The position numbers and the translations under genes are program-made. From JAOPZW01 sp963789015 (GTDB lineage: Bacteria; Actinomycetota; Thermoleophilia; Solirubrobacterales; Solirubrobacteraceae), in contig CAWBIU010000004.1 in NCBI GenBank assembly GCA_963789015.1, positions 1,098,947 to 1,162,946 of the forward strand: DNA of 64,000 bases, given 5' to 3'. The number at the start of each line of letters is the position of its first letter. Within the stretch, counting starts at the first letter, position 1. This document shows, in pieces, positions 1 to 10,688 of the stretch. The notes below the pieces were generated by a model that worked only from the letters and a program-made list of their open reading frames with translations, was not told where the DNA came from and did not search any database.

Positions 1-2
1 TG

Positions 3-380
3 ATCGTCCTCGCCGGGATCCCCGACCGCTCGCCGGAGCTGATGACCACGGGGCTGCTGCGCGCCCGCACATGCCAGCTGCTGTGCCTCGACGGCGGGGT
101 CGAGGCGGGCGACCAGGGATTCACGGTCGGCCTGTTCTCGGTGCTCGACGCGCTGCTCGACGCCCCCATGGACGAGGTCCTCGACCTGCTGCCGCTCGAC
201 GCCGTCATCGCCGACGCGCTGCGCGACCGCGCCGGCCCGGCCGGCGCCGTGCTCGCCGCGGTCCTCGCGCACGAGCGCGGGACCCCGTGGCTCGACAGCG
301 GGCCGGGCGAGCCCGCGGTCGGCGCCGCCTACTCGGAGGCGCTGGCGTGGACGCAGGAGATCGCCGCGGGGCTGGTCTGA
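3..380 (+). CDS. C-terminal part of EAL/HDOD (YuxH-type) signalling protein, 5' truncated by window edge
   Basis: The reading frame is open from the first complete codon at position 3, so the gene begins before the window. The visible 125 residues match the HDOD part of EAL-HDOD proteins: an ARTCQLL helix, then FTVGLFSVLDALLDAPMDEV, then a helix ending in LAHERG, which is the usual order at the C-terminus of the YuxH family. Such proteins couple a c-di-GMP phosphodiesterase-like EAL domain to an HDOD domain and are usually cytoplasmic signalling factors. The EAL domain lies outside the window, so catalytic activity cannot be judged. The stop TGA is at 378-380. Confidence 0.72.
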   Translation: MVLAGIPDRSPELMTTGLLRARTCQLLCLDGGVEAGDQGFTVGLFSVLDALLDAPMDEVLDLLPLDAVIADALRDRAGPAGAVLAAVLAHERGTPWLDSGPGEPAVGAAYSEALAWTQEIAAGLV

Positions 381-388
381 TCAGCGCG

Positions 389-962
389 TCAGCCGGCCGC
401 CCCCGCCGGCACGCACACCGCCACCACCGTGAAGGTGTTGACCGTGAGCCCGCTGTTGTCCACCCGGACGCGCCAGGCGCGGACCGCCGGATCGGGGAAG
501 CTGTCGACGACCGACGTCTCGGTGTTGTTGTCGACACCGACGCCGCCGGCGATCGGAAGCTGACCCGCCGGGCACACCGCGGCGCCGCCACCGATGGTCG
601 CGGTGACGCCGCCCATTCCGTCGCTCACGCCCGGCGCGACGCTGCCTGCCGCGCGCACATACGTGATGCGGTCGAGCGCCGCCGGCGGTGTTGGCGTGGC
701 CCGCGTTCGTGGCGCCCGCGACGCCGGCGAGCGTGTTCTCGCGGATGTCGGCGCCGGTCAGCGCATCCCGGCGCACCTTGGCCCCGGTCACTGCGTTGTT
801 GGAGAGGTTCGCGGTTCTCACCGCGCCCCGCTTGAGCTGCTTGGCCCCGACGCTGCGCGACGGCAGCGCCGCCAGGGCGTAGGACCCTCCCCCGATCGCC
901 ATGAACAACGCGACGAAGGCCACGACCATCGACGGCGAGGGACGAAGACGCCGATTGATCAT
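389..962 (-). CDS. Secreted/surface hypothetical protein, frameshifted
   Basis: The N-terminus begins MINRRLRPSPS and has one hydrophobic segment at residues 12-32, a signal anchor or signal peptide. It is followed by the short repeats NNAVTGAKVRRDALTGADI and a C-terminal domain (VRAAGSVAPG to the end) that looks secreted, with VCPAGQLPIAGG and a terminal VCVPAGAAG carrying two Cys. This architecture is frequent in Solirubrobacterales exported proteins of unknown function. The N- and C-terminal parts lie in two frames that join around 680-690, where an extra G in a GGCGGCG run would explain the break (ANTAG then ALDRITYV). The ATG at 962 is preceded by a GGGGGG ribosome site. Function is unknown. 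Confidence 0.6.
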
Positions 963-1035
963 GCCGCACCCCCCAAATGTGGTGAATGGAACGGAGGGAT
1001 GCTAATTACTGCAGAGGCGCCCGCACAACCGTGAT

Positions 1036-1054
1036 GTCACAAAATTGTGCGTGA
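1036..1054. promoter_or_regulatory. Palindrome in the intergenic region upstream of the surface-protein gene
   Basis: GTCACAAAATTGTGCGTGAC contains a perfect CACAA-AA-TTGTG palindrome (1038-1049) inside a looser GTCAC/GTGAC pair. It lies about 75 bases upstream of the ATG at 962 and just beyond the end of the histidine kinase gene at 1118. It could be an operator for the surface protein. No known binding motif is recognised. Confidence 0.3.
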
Positions 1055-1117
1055 CTTACTGTACAACGGCACAGTGCGACAACCTCGAACAGCCTGAGGA
1101 TCGGGAACGTAACCGGC

Positions 1118-2506
1118 CTAGATGAGAGGGCGCTGAGAACCGCCGGCGTCGGGCAGCCAGATCCGCACGCTCGTGGACCCGGGCTCGTCGGCCACGGCCG
1201 CGGTGCCGCCGTGGGCCTCGGCGATCGCCTTGACGATCGCCAGCCCGAGCCCGGCTCCCTCGCTCGAGCGCGCCTCGTCGCCGCGCGTGAAGCGCTCGAA
1301 CGCCCGGTCGGCCATGCCGCGCGTGAACCCCGGCCCCTCGTCGCGGACGGCGACCTCGACGCCGCCGTCGAGGCGCCGCGAGAGGAGCGTCACGTCGCCG
1401 GCGCCGTGACGCAGGGCGTTGTCGACCAGGTTGGCCAGCGCCTGGCGCAGGCGCAGCGGGTCGGCGACGACCGACAGGTCGTCGGACGCCTCGACGCGGA
1501 TCACCCGGTGACGCTGGGCGGCGCGGTCGGCGAAGCGCTCGCGGGCGTCCTCGAGCAGCGGCCGCGCGGGGAGCGGCTCCGGCCGGGTCGGGAGGCGTCC
1601 GTCGGCGGCGCGGGCGAGCACGAGCAGGTCCTCGGCGAGCTGCGCCAGGCGGTCGCACTCCTCGACCGCGGCGACGAGCGCCTGCTGGACGCCGGGCCCG
1701 TAGTCGCCGCTGCGCAGCGCCCCCTCGATCTCGGTCCTGACCACCGCGACAGGGGTGCGCAGCTCGTGGCTCGCGTCGGCCACGAAGCGCCGCTCGCGCT
1801 CGAACGAGCGCCGCAACCGGTCGAGCATCGTGTTCAGCGTCTCCCCCAGGCGGCGGATCTCGTCGTGGGCGGCGGGCAGCGGCAGCCGGTCCTCGTCGCC
1901 GCTGAGGGAGATGTCGTTCGCGCGCCGGCGCATCGCCTCGACCGGCTGCAGACCGGCGGTGGCCAGGCCGTAGCCGATCAGCGAGGCGAGCACGACGGCC
2001 AGCGGGGTGCCGATCGCGAACGAGCTGACGAGCGCGGCCAGCGCCTCGTTGCGGTCCTCGAGCGACTGGCCGACCGCGACCACGCTGAGCCCGGGGCGCC
2101 CACGGGCGCGCACCGGCTCGGCCAGGACCCGCGCTTCGTCGTCGAATCCAGGGAGATCGTGCTCGACCTGGATCGGGCCACGCAGCGCGCGGCGCAGCTC
2201 GTGCGCTCCCAGCGGCGGCGTGCGGACCGCCCCGATGGCCGCCAGCACGCGGCCGTCGCGGCTGAGCAGCTGCGCGAAGCTCTCGTCGACCTCGGTGAGC
2301 ACGCCGGAGTCGCTCGCGTCGATCGTCCCCTGGCGCTGGGCCAGGTGGGCGGCCGCGTCCAGGCGCGTCCGCAGGCCGCCGGTGATCGAGTCGTCCAGGT
2401 CGCCGCGCAGCTGCACGAAGACGAACGCGCACGCCGCGCACAGGACGAGCACGGTGGCCAGCGCGAACGCCGCCGTCAGCCGCACCCGGATCGGGAGCCG
2501 GCTCAC
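1118..2506 (-). CDS. Two-component sensor histidine kinase (HAMP-HisKA-HATPase)
   Basis: 462 residues. TM1 is at about residues 11-33, followed by an extracytoplasmic loop of about 125 residues and TM2 at about 160-183. A HAMP region (to about 238) leads into a HisKA box FVADASHELRTPVAV, with the phospho-acceptor His at about residue 247. The C-terminal ATPase shows the N box (ANLVDNALRHG), G1 (DEGPGF), F box (FERFTRG) and G2 (GAGLGLAI). All expected catalytic motifs are present. Its start overlaps the response regulator stop by four bases (ATGA), so the two are translationally coupled. The divergent neighbour is a MacAB-type efflux operon, which suggests an envelope-stress or antimicrobial-peptide sensor. 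The ligand is unknown. Confidence 0.93.
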   Translation of the reverse strand: MSRLPIRVRLTAAFALATVLVLCAACAFVFVQLRGDLDDSITGGLRTRLDAAAHLAQRQGTIDASDSGVLTEVDESFAQLLSRDGRVLAAIGAVRTPPLGAHELRRALRGPIQVEHDLPGFDDEARVLAEPVRARGRPGLSVVAVGQSLEDRNEALAALVSSFAIGTPLAVVLASLIGYGLATAGLQPVEAMRRRANDISLSGDEDRLPLPAAHDEIRRLGETLNTMLDRLRRSFERERRFVADASHELRTPVAVVRTEIEGALRSGDYGPGVQQALVAAVEECDRLAQLAEDLLVLARAADGRLPTRPEPLPARPLLEDARERFADRAAQRHRVIRVEASDDLSVVADPLRLRQALANLVDNALRHGAGDVTLLSRRLDGGVEVAVRDEGPGFTRGMADRAFERFTRGDEARSSEGAGLGLAIVKAIAEAHGGTAAVADEPGSTSVRIWLPDAGGSQRPLI

Positions 2507-3183
2507 ACGCCGCCGTCCCTGCGCAGGCGGTAGCCCACGCCGCGCACGGTCTCAAGCGACTTGATCCCGAACGGGCGGTCGATCTTCTCGCGCAGGTAGC
2601 GCACGTAGACCTCGACGACGTTCGAGCGCTGCTCGTAGCCGAGGTCCCACGCGGCGTCGAGCAGCTGCATGTGGCTGAGGACCTGACCGGCACGGCGCAT
2701 GAAGGTCTCGAGCACCGCGAACTCGCGCGCCGAGAGCGAGATCTCCACGTCCCCGCGCCACACCTGCCAGGTCGCCGGGTCCAGGCGCAGGTCGCCGACC
2801 TCGAGCACGGCCGGTCGCTCGACCGGTCCGCGCCGCGCCAGCGCGCGCAGCCGGGCCAGCAGCTCGGCGAGCGAGAACGGCTTGGTCAGGTAGTCGTCGG
2901 CCCCCTGGTCCAGCCCCCGGACCCGGTCCTCGATGGCGTCGCGGGCGGTGAGCATGATGATCGGCACCCACACGCGGTCGGCGCGCAGCCGGCGACACGT
3001 CTCGAACCCGTCGATGTCCGGCAGCATGACGTCGAGCACGAGCACGTCGTAGTCGCTCGCGCGGGCCATCGCCATCGCGTCCTCGCCGGTCCCCGCCACG
3101 TCGGCGAGGATCCCCTCCGAGCGCAGGGCGCGACGGATCGCTCCCGCCATCCTCACCTCGTCCTCGACGAGCAGAACACGCAT
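2503..3183 (-). CDS. OmpR/PhoB-family response regulator
   Basis: 226 residues: a receiver domain with acidic pair EDE (7-9), phospho-acceptor Asp51 in VLVLDVMLPD, Thr in MLTARD and Lys in LTKPFS, then a winged-helix DNA-binding domain with VEVYVRYLREKI and the terminal VRGVGYRLR hairpin. It is the first gene of the pair with the kinase. It reads away from the efflux operon at 3430, and a perfect inverted repeat lies 10 bases upstream of its ATG. It probably controls its own expression and perhaps the divergent operon; that is inference from position. Confidence 0.95.
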   Translation of the reverse strand: MRVLLVEDEVRMAGAIRRALRSEGILADVAGTGEDAMAMARASDYDVLVLDVMLPDIDGFETCRRLRADRVWVPIIMLTARDAIEDRVRGLDQGADDYLTKPFSLAELLARLRALARRGPVERPAVLEVGDLRLDPATWQVWRGDVEISLSAREFAVLETFMRRAGQVLSHMQLLDAAWDLGYEQRSNVVEVYVRYLREKIDRPFGIKSLETVRGVGYRLRRDGGV

Positions 3184-3192
3184 GGTCCTCGG

Positions 3193-3218
3193 ATCTCACT
3201 TCAAACTGAGAGTGAGAT
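3193..3218. promoter_or_regulatory. Inverted repeat between divergent regulator and efflux operon
   Basis: ATCTCACT (3193-3200) and AGTGAGAT (3211-3218) form a perfect 8-bp inverted repeat with a 10-bp spacer, 10 bases upstream of the response regulator ATG and about 210 bases upstream of the efflux adaptor. Half-sites one helical turn and a half apart are a plausible operator, or part of the regulator promoter. Confidence 0.4.
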
Positions 3219-3429
3219 GAGACGAATCTTAAAACACGCGCGCCAGCGCTTCACTTGGGCTCGCATTCCTTGCAAGGGGCCGGGGATTGGTGTTACGTGA
3301 ACGGTCATGGGGGAAGTCCACCCATCGAGCGGCCAAGCGCTCGACGGGCCGGGCACGATCTGGGGTCCGGTGCAAGCCAGTCTCTCACTGGCCATGGACC
3401 CGCGGGCGGCGAGGAGGCGCTGACCCGCC

Positions 3430-5309
3430 GTGGGCACGTCGCGGCAGTCACGCATGGCTGTGCTGTCGCTCGCCGCGCTCGTCGTCATCACGCTCGCCGG
3501 CTGGCTCGCGGCACAGGGGATCCGCTCCCCCGCGCAGGTCGCGGCCGACACCGCGCCGCCCGCGCCCTCGCCGATCACCATCCCGGTCGCCCGGCGCACC
3601 CTGTCGGCCGAGGTCATCGTCCGCGGCACCGTCCGCTACGGGGCGCCGCAGGCCGTCGTCCTGGCCACCTCGCAGCTCAAGGCGGGCACGGCGAGCGACA
3701 TCGTCACGCGCGCCCCGCGCAGCAAGCAGGTGCTGACCGCGGGCGACGTCGCGATGGCCGTCGACGGCCGGCCGGTGTTCGTGCTGCCGGGCGCGATCCC
3801 CATGCACCGCGACCTGGGACCCGGCGATCGCGGCCCCGACGTGCGCCAGCTCGAGCGCGCGCTGCTGCGCATGGGCGTCTCCCCCGGCGCCATCGACGGC
3901 GTCTACGACGCGCGCACCGAGGCGGCGGTCGCCGCGTTCTACCTGCGCCGCGGCTGGGATCCCTTCGGGCCGACCGAGCTCCAGCTCGACGCGCTGCGCA
4001 CCGCCGAGGCCGCCGCCGCGGCCGCCCGCGACGCGCGGCTGCAGGCGGCCGGCAACGCGACGACCGCCCGCCGTGTCGCGCGCCCCTCGGAGGTGACGCA
4101 GGCACGGATCGACGCCAACAACGCGCGCGACGCGGTCGGGACGGCGCGCCTGCGCGTGTCCGCCGCGCGGGCCAAGGCCGATTCGGCCGAGGCCGCTGCG
4201 ACCAACGCGGGCGAGGGCGTCGCGGTGGCCAACAGCCAGCGCGACATCGCGCTGGCGGACGCCGACGTCGCCGCCAAGCAGGCGGCGGTGGCGTCGGCGG
4301 CCGAGGAGGCGCGCCTGGCCGACGCCGCGCGCGTCGCGCTCCCGCCCGAGGCCACGCTCAGCGAGCGCCAGGCGGCCGATGCCGCCGTCAACCAGGCCGC
4401 CGCGGCGGCCGGCCAGGCGCAGGCCGAGCTCAGCGCGGCCACGGCCGCGGCCAACGCCGTCCGCGTCAGCGGCGGCGCCGACGTCCAGAAGGCGCGCAAC
4501 GACGGCGCCAAGCTCGCCGGCGACGCGCGCGTCGCGCGCGCCGAGCTGCGCCGCGCGCGGCAGTCGCTGCGCCTCACCCGGCGCCAGGCGCGGCTCGCGG
4601 CCCACAAGGCACGGGTCATCAACCGCCCGCCGGACACGAGCTCGCTCGAGGCGATCACGGCGTCGGCCGCCCGCGAGCAGCAGCGCACCGAGGGCGAGGT
4701 CGCCCGCCTGGCGCGCGCGACGGGCGTCCAGGTGCCGGCCAACGAGGTCGTGTTCTTCTCGAACCTGCCGCTGCGGGTCGACGCGGTGAAGGCCCGGCGC
4801 GGGAGCACCGTGTCGGGCCCCGTGATGACCGTGACGAACTCGCGCCTGGCCATCGACTCGTCGCTGTCGGTCTCCGACCGCAAGCTCGTCCGCGTCGGCG
4901 ACGGCGTGACGATCGAGGAGCAGGACCTCGGCATCACCGCCCGCGGCCGCGTCACCCAGGTGGCCGGCACGCCGGGAACCAACCGCGTCGACCCGAACCG
5001 CTTCTACCTGGCCATCGTGCCGACCTCGAGCCTGCCCTCGCTGGTCGGCGCGTCGGTGAAGCTCACGATCTCGGTCCGCAGCACGAGCGGCCGGGTGCTC
5101 GCCGTCCCGGTCAGCGCGCTGTCGATCGGCGGCGACGGGCGCTCGCGCGTCCAGGTCCGCCGCGGCGGGCGCACGGAGCTCGTCCCCGTCGTCCCCGGGC
5201 TCGCCGCCGAGGGACTCGCCGAGGTGCGCCCCGCGGGCGGCGGCCGGCTGCTGCCCGGCGACCTCGTCGTCGTCGGGTCGCGAGGCGCGACCAGCGCCGG
5301 TGGCGGCCC

Positions 5310-5313
<4 letters not shown>
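3430..5313 (+). CDS. MacA/HlyD-like efflux adaptor with peptidoglycan-binding domain
   Basis: 627 residues. A signal anchor lies at about 9-30. A lipoyl/beta region comes next, then a PG_binding_1-like module at about 127-176 (LGPGDRGPDVRQLERALL ... IDGVYDARTEAAVAAF). A very long Ala-rich coiled coil (about 185-430) is followed by C-terminal beta-barrel and membrane-proximal domains ending VVVGSRGA. It should link an ABC-type export system to the cell wall. In a monoderm the wall-binding module may replace the outer-membrane partner of MacA. The GTG at 3430 has GAGGAGG about 10 bases upstream; an in-frame ATG at 3454 is an alternative start. It overlaps the ATPase gene by four bases (ATGA). 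Confidence 0.85.
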
Positions 5314-6034
<721 letters not shown>

Positions 6035-6038
<4 letters not shown>

Positions 6039-7247
6039 GGAACCCGCGGATGTGGGCCGCCGATCTGGTGACGGAGGCGTTCGCCGGCCTGCTCGCGCGC
6101 CCAACGCGCGTGGCGCTGACGGTGCTCGGCACGGTCATCGGCGTCGGCGCGCTCGTGGCCACGCTCGGGCTCTCCAAGACGGCCGGGAGCCAGATCGTCG
6201 GGCGCTTCGACGCCCTGGCGGCGACCGACATCGTCGTCAGCCCGTCGGTCCGCGCCGGGGGCAGCGGCGCGATCGTCGCTGCCCTGGGACTCTGAGGCGC
6301 GGTTGCGTCGCCTCAACGGCGTCGTCGCCGCCGGGACGCTCGCCGACGTCGACGTGCGCGGCCAGCTCGTGCGCTCGGTGCCGATCAACGACCCGCTGGC
6401 CGCGGGCGCCACGCAGCTGCCGATGAAGGCCGCCTCGCCGGGCCTGTTCGCCGCCGTCCACGCCCAGATCTCCTCCGGGCGCTTCTTCGACGCGGGTCAT
6501 TCGGCGCGCGGCGACCGCGTCGTCGTCCTCGGGCGCAACGCGGCCGAGCGCGTCGGCATCGACCGCGTCGACACGCTGCCCGCCGTCTTCATCGGCGATC
6601 GCCTGTACACCGTCATCGGGCTGCTCGGCACCGTCCGCCGTCAGGCCTCGCTGCTCGGCTCGGCGATCATGCCCGAGGGCACGGCGCGGCGCGAGTTCGG
6701 CCTCGCCGCCCCCGCCCTGGCCCAGGTCGAGACGCAGATCGGCGCCGTCGGGCTGATCTCGCGCCAGGCGCCGATCGCGCTCAGCCCGGCCCAGCCGCGG
6801 CTGCTGAAGGTGGCGGCGCCGCCCGACCCGCGCGAGCTGCGCGGCGAGGTCAAGAACGACCTCAACGTGCTGTTCCTGCTGCTCGGCGGCGTGTCGCTGC
6901 TCGTCGGGGCGATCGGGATCGCCAACGTGACGCTCGTCTCCGTGCTCGAGCGCGTCGGCGAGATCGGCCTGCGCCGCGCGCTCGGCGCCGGGCGCAACCA
7001 CATCGCCGGCCAGTTCCTGCTCGAGAGCACCGCGATGGGCCTGGCCGGCGGCTTCATCGGCGCGAGCGTCGGCGTGCTCGTCGTCATCGCCGTGTCCGCC
7101 TTCAACACCTGGACGCCGGTCCTCGACCCGTGGGTGCCCCTGGGCGCGCCGCTGCTCGGCGCGCTCATCGGCCTGCTGTCCGGCACCTATCCCGCGCTGC
7201 GCGCCGCGGCCCTCGAGCCCGTCGAGGCGCTGCGCGCGGGCATGTGA
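6035..7247 (+). CDS. MacB/FtsX-type ABC transporter permease, frameshifted
   Basis: The GTG start overlaps the ATPase stop (GTGA). The N-terminal part contains TM1 and TVIGVGALVATLGL and runs to a stop at 6293-6295. The rest continues in another frame from about 6282 (WDSEARLRRLNGV) to 7247. The C-terminal part has the MacB periplasmic region, then an FtsX core with three TM segments, including the motif GAIGIANVTLVSVLERVGEIGLRRALGA and a final AALEPVEALRAG, all characteristic of the family. The break near 6281-6290 is best explained by one or two lost bases at CCCTGGG. Total length of about 403 residues fits MacB-like permeases fed by a separate ATPase. Confidence 0.85.
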
Positions 7248-7275
7248 TCAACCACTCGACCCGGAGCCACGACGC

Positions 7276-8268
7276 ATGCGCCAGCCCGACCTCTCCCCAT
7301 CCGCACGACTCGCGCGGCGCGTGCTCGCCGCCGCCGTGCTCCTCGCCGCGCTGCTCGCCCTCGCGGCCTGCGGCAGCGACGAGGGCGGCTCCTCGTCGAC
7401 CTCCGGCTCCACGGCCGAGAAGGCGGCGGCCGGCAACACGGGCCCGGCCGGCACGGTCGAGGACCAGCTCGGCTTCGACCAGGCCGGGCTCATCGCGCGC
7501 CAGAGCCGGGTCGAGTCCGCGATCGGCGAGTGCATGCGCAACGAGGGCTTCGAGTACGTGCCGGTCGACCCGCTCGCTCAGCGCGCCGCGCTCGTGGGAT
7601 CGAGCCGTCTGAGCGACGAGGACTTCCTCAACCAGTTCGGGTACGGGATCAGCACCCTGTGGGGTCGCGGCAAGGCCGAGGCCGACCCGAACAGCAGCAT
7701 CCGCGCGAGCCTCGGAGCCGCCGACCGGCGCGCCTATGACCGCACGCTGTGGGGCGAGAACAGGGGCGCGTCGTTCACCGAGGCGATCGAGAACGGCCAC
7801 TTCGACCGCCTCGGCGGCTGCACGCTGACCGCCACCGAGAAGGTCTTCGGCGGCGCGCAGGTCCTCACCTCGCTGCAGGGCAAGCTCGACGCGCTGGACG
7901 ACCGGATCCTCGAGGACGCGCGGATGGTCAAGGCGATCGAGAGCTGGTCGGAGTGCGTGGCCGACGCCGGCTTCCGCTACGAGGAGCCCGACGAGATCGA
8001 CTCCGACCTGTTTGCCCGCATGGAGAAGCTCGTCGGCCCGCTGCCCGGCCAGTTCGCCACCGGCCCGCCGGCCGGCCAGAAGGCGCAGTCCTACGATCCG
8101 GCGGCGCTGCGCGAGCTCCAGGGCGAGGAGGTCGCGATCGCGAAGGCGGACTGGGCCTGCGAGAAGTCGCGCATCCTGCCGGTCGAGAACGAGGTGCGCC
8201 CGCAGTACGAGGCGCAGTTCCGCCGCCAGAACCAGAGCCTGATCCAGAGCGTGCGGCCGGTGCGCTGA
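7276..8268 (+). CDS. Exported lipoprotein of the MacAB-type operon
   Basis: 330 residues with a lipoprotein signal peptide: basic start, hydrophobic run, lipobox LAAC with Cys at residue 32. A Ser/Gly-rich linker leads into an alpha-helical soluble domain with paired Cys-containing elements (IGECMRNEGFEYVPV; WSECVADAGFRYEEP), an internal duplication of the form xxECmxxxGFxYxxP. It follows the permease stop by 28 bases and likely belongs to the same transcript. Such lipoproteins accompany MacAB-like cassettes in actinobacteria and may bind the exported substrate. Molecular function is unknown. Confidence 0.75.
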   Translation: MRQPDLSPSARLARRVLAAAVLLAALLALAACGSDEGGSSSTSGSTAEKAAAGNTGPAGTVEDQLGFDQAGLIARQSRVESAIGECMRNEGFEYVPVDPLAQRAALVGSSRLSDEDFLNQFGYGISTLWGRGKAEADPNSSIRASLGAADRRAYDRTLWGENRGASFTEAIENGHFDRLGGCTLTATEKVFGGAQVLTSLQGKLDALDDRILEDARMVKAIESWSECVADAGFRYEEPDEIDSDLFARMEKLVGPLPGQFATGPPAGQKAQSYDPAALRELQGEEVAIAKADWACEKSRILPVENEVRPQYEAQFRRQNQSLIQSVRPVR

Positions 8269-8269
8269 C

Positions 8270-9190
8270 CTACGACGTCCGCCCCGCCCGCTCGGCGGGC
8301 GCGGTCCGGCCGTAGAGGTCCTCGCGCACGCGGTAGGCGCGCCGGTCGAGCTTCAGCGCCTGCCGGCGGGCATGGGCCAGGTCGGCCACGCCGAGGTGCC
8401 GGACGCGCGTGAGGACGAGGACCTCCTTCTCCGTGCCGCCGTGCGGCGCGGCGCGGATGTTCCCGACTCCCCGGGCGTAGAACTTGCGCTGGTGGCCGTC
8501 GTTGGGCTCGAGCGGGTTCGTCTCGTCGGTGACGAGGACGTCCGAGAAGCAGCGCAGCGGCACGCAGTCGCGCAGCCCTGACCGGAAGACCCGCGCGCGA
8601 TCGGAGAACTCGATCTCCGGCGCCCAGCCCTGCAGGTAGCTCGAGGTGCCGACGCGGGGCTCGCCGCGCATCATGATCCCGGCGCGCGCGCCGGCCAGGC
8701 CGGACAGCCACGTGTCGGGAGCGCCCTCCAGGCGCCCGTCCTCGTACTCCTCCGGGTACTCGCCCATGTTCCAGACGTTGCCGTCGTCGTCCTGGGCGTG
8801 GAACGCCAGCTCGCCCTCGAGCATGACGCCGTCGTTGATGTCCTGGTCCCAGAGGACGACGGTGCGCACGCCGTCGATGACCTTCGTCAGGTCCGTGACG
8901 GTGAAGATGACCTGGTGGGGGCGCCGGCCGCGGCCGCGATCCGACTCGCCCTCGTAGACGTACTCGGTGCCCGGCACCAGCGGGTTCCAGGGGTTGTCGA
9001 CGCGCGTCGGGTCGGTGAAGTTGGCCGCGTCGAAGTCGCGATGGGTCGCCTGGAGGGCCGCCGGCCGCGTGGCGTCCTCGGCGGACGTCTTCTCGCTGTC
9101 GCCCGAGCCGCAGCCGGCCACGGCGGCGGTCAGGCAGAGTGCCGCGACCGCCCGTCGCGCCGCCGTACGCCGAACCCGCAGATCACGCAT
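8270..9190 (-). CDS. Lipoprotein of unknown function
   Basis: 306 residues, lipobox VAGC with Cys at about 27. The mature protein contains DNPWNPLVPGTEYVYEG, a WDQDINDGVMLEGELAFHAQD segment and WNMGEYPEEYEDG, which resemble exported beta-rich proteins of actinobacteria with no assigned role. It converges with the previous lipoprotein gene, leaving one base between stops. About 70 bases upstream of its ATG is one copy of the motif that also lies next to the second OmpR-type regulator, so it may be a target of that regulator. Confidence 0.75.
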   Translation of the reverse strand: MRDLRVRRTAARRAVAALCLTAAVAGCGSGDSEKTSAEDATRPAALQATHRDFDAANFTDPTRVDNPWNPLVPGTEYVYEGESDRGRGRRPHQVIFTVTDLTKVIDGVRTVVLWDQDINDGVMLEGELAFHAQDDDGNVWNMGEYPEEYEDGRLEGAPDTWLSGLAGARAGIMMRGEPRVGTSSYLQGWAPEIEFSDRARVFRSGLRDCVPLRCFSDVLVTDETNPLEPNDGHQRKFYARGVGNIRAAPHGGTEKEVLVLTRVRHLGVADLAHARRQALKLDRRAYRVREDLYGRTAPAERAGRTS

Positions 9191-9261
9191 GCCGCACCCC
9201 CGGGCGGGCAGTCACGAGCATTCCTGACACTTCCAGGAAATTGGACCGCCACATCAGTCTG

Positions 9262-9283
9262 CTTAGGAGTCTCTTAGACTAAC
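9262..9283 (-). promoter_or_regulatory. Copy 1 of shared TTAGTCTAAGAGA motif (candidate OmpR-type operator)
   Basis: Read on the minus strand the site is GTTAGTCTAAGAGACTCC followed by TAAG. It matches 19 of 21 bases of the site at 11401-11421. It overlaps the last codons of the kinase gene and sits about 72 bases upstream of the lipoprotein ATG at 9190. Two such sites around one two-component locus suggest a binding site for that response regulator. Confidence 0.5.
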
Positions 9284-10688
9284 TTCCGCGACGTCTGCCC
9301 GCAACCCGGCGGGCAGGGCGATCGAGAAGGCGCTGCCCTCGCCTTCCGTGCTCTCCACCCACACGCGGCCGTGGTGCGCGCGGGCCACCTCGCGGCAGAT
9401 GGCCAGCCCCAGCCCGCTGCCCCCGACCGTGCGCCCGCGCGCGTCGTCGGTGCGGAAGAAGCGATCGAAGACGTGCTCGAGCTCCGCGGCCGGGATGCCG
9501 GGCCCGTCGTCGGTCACGGTCAGGCCCGCCTCGCCGTCCCGCCGCCACGCGATCACGCGCACCTCGCCTCCCGCCGGCGAGAACTTGATCGCGTTCTCGA
9601 TCAGGTTGCGCAGCGCCTGCTCGAGCCGGTGTGGATCGGCCTCCACCGCCCCGGGACGGCCGTCCTCCTCGAACACGAGGCGCACGCCCTTGGCCTGCGG
9701 CGAGCGGCGCCAGCGGCCGCCCGGCCGACTCCGCGGCGTCGAGCAGCCGGACCCGCCGCGTGAGCAGCTCGAGCCGGCCCTCGTCGACCTGCGCGAGCGT
9801 GAGCAGGTTGTCGACCGTGCGGCTCATCCGGTCGACTTCCTCGCGCACGCTCTCGAGCACGTCGCGCTCGGCGGCCGAGAGCGCGCCGCCGCGCAGATTG
9901 ACATCGAGCTCGGCGCGCATGACGGCCAGCGGCGTGCGCAGCTCGTGGGACGCGTCGGCGACGAGCCGCTGCTTCTCGGCGACGCCCTGCTCGAGGCGGT
10001 CGAGCATCGCGTTCAGGGTCACGGCGAGGTGACCGATCTCGTCGGCCGCCCGCGGCACGGCGATCCGTTCGTGCAGGTGGTCGATCCCGATCTGCTCGGC
10101 CTTCGACGTCATCCGGTCGACCGGCAGGAGCGCCTTGCGCGCGAGCACCCAGCCGCCGAACGCGGTCGCCGCGAGCGCCGCCGGGACGGCGAGGAGAAGC
10201 AGCACCAGGACCCGCTGGACCGAGCTCCGGACCTCATTCAGCGACTCGGCGATCACGATCACGTGGCGCTGCCCGAGGCGCGGGACGGGCGCCACCAACA
10301 CCCGGTACTGCTCGCGGTCGGGGCCCAGCGGGAGGGTCAGCACGCGCGTGCGTCCGGCCAGCGCATCCTCCCGCACGCCGGCGGGGGCGATCCCGTGGCC
10401 GCCGACGTCGGGGTCGGCCCAGCTGATGAGCACCCGGCCACCCTCGTCGAGGACCTGGGCGGCGGAGTCGCGCGGCAGCAGCATGCGGCTCGTGTCCTCG
10501 AAATCCTCGAGCCCCTCCTCCGCGTAGTCGGTCGCGATCGGCTGCCAGCTGCGGCGCAGATCCCGATCGATCGCCGCCTGCATGTCGGCGCGCAGCTGCA
10601 GCAGCACGAAGGCGCCGAGAACGACGATGATCGCGGCCAGCAGCGCCACGTACCAGGCGGTGAGCCGGACGCGGATCGGGAGTCTCAC
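9263..10688 (-). CDS. Two-component sensor histidine kinase, frameshifted
   Basis: Starts at GTG 10688 overlapping the regulator stop (GTGA). TM1 is at about 10-32 and a roughly 130-residue sensor loop precedes TM2. HAMP is followed by HisKA VADASHELRTPLAVMRAEL. The frame breaks at about 9690-9720 after LLTRRVRLLDAAESAG and resumes with the ATPase domain: N box LRNLIENAIKFSP, G1 DDGPGIP, F box FDRFFRTDD, G2 GGSGLGLAI, ending VSLRDS. All functional motifs are present across the two frames, so an assembly indel is more likely than loss. Length of about 474 residues is normal. Confidence 0.88.
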
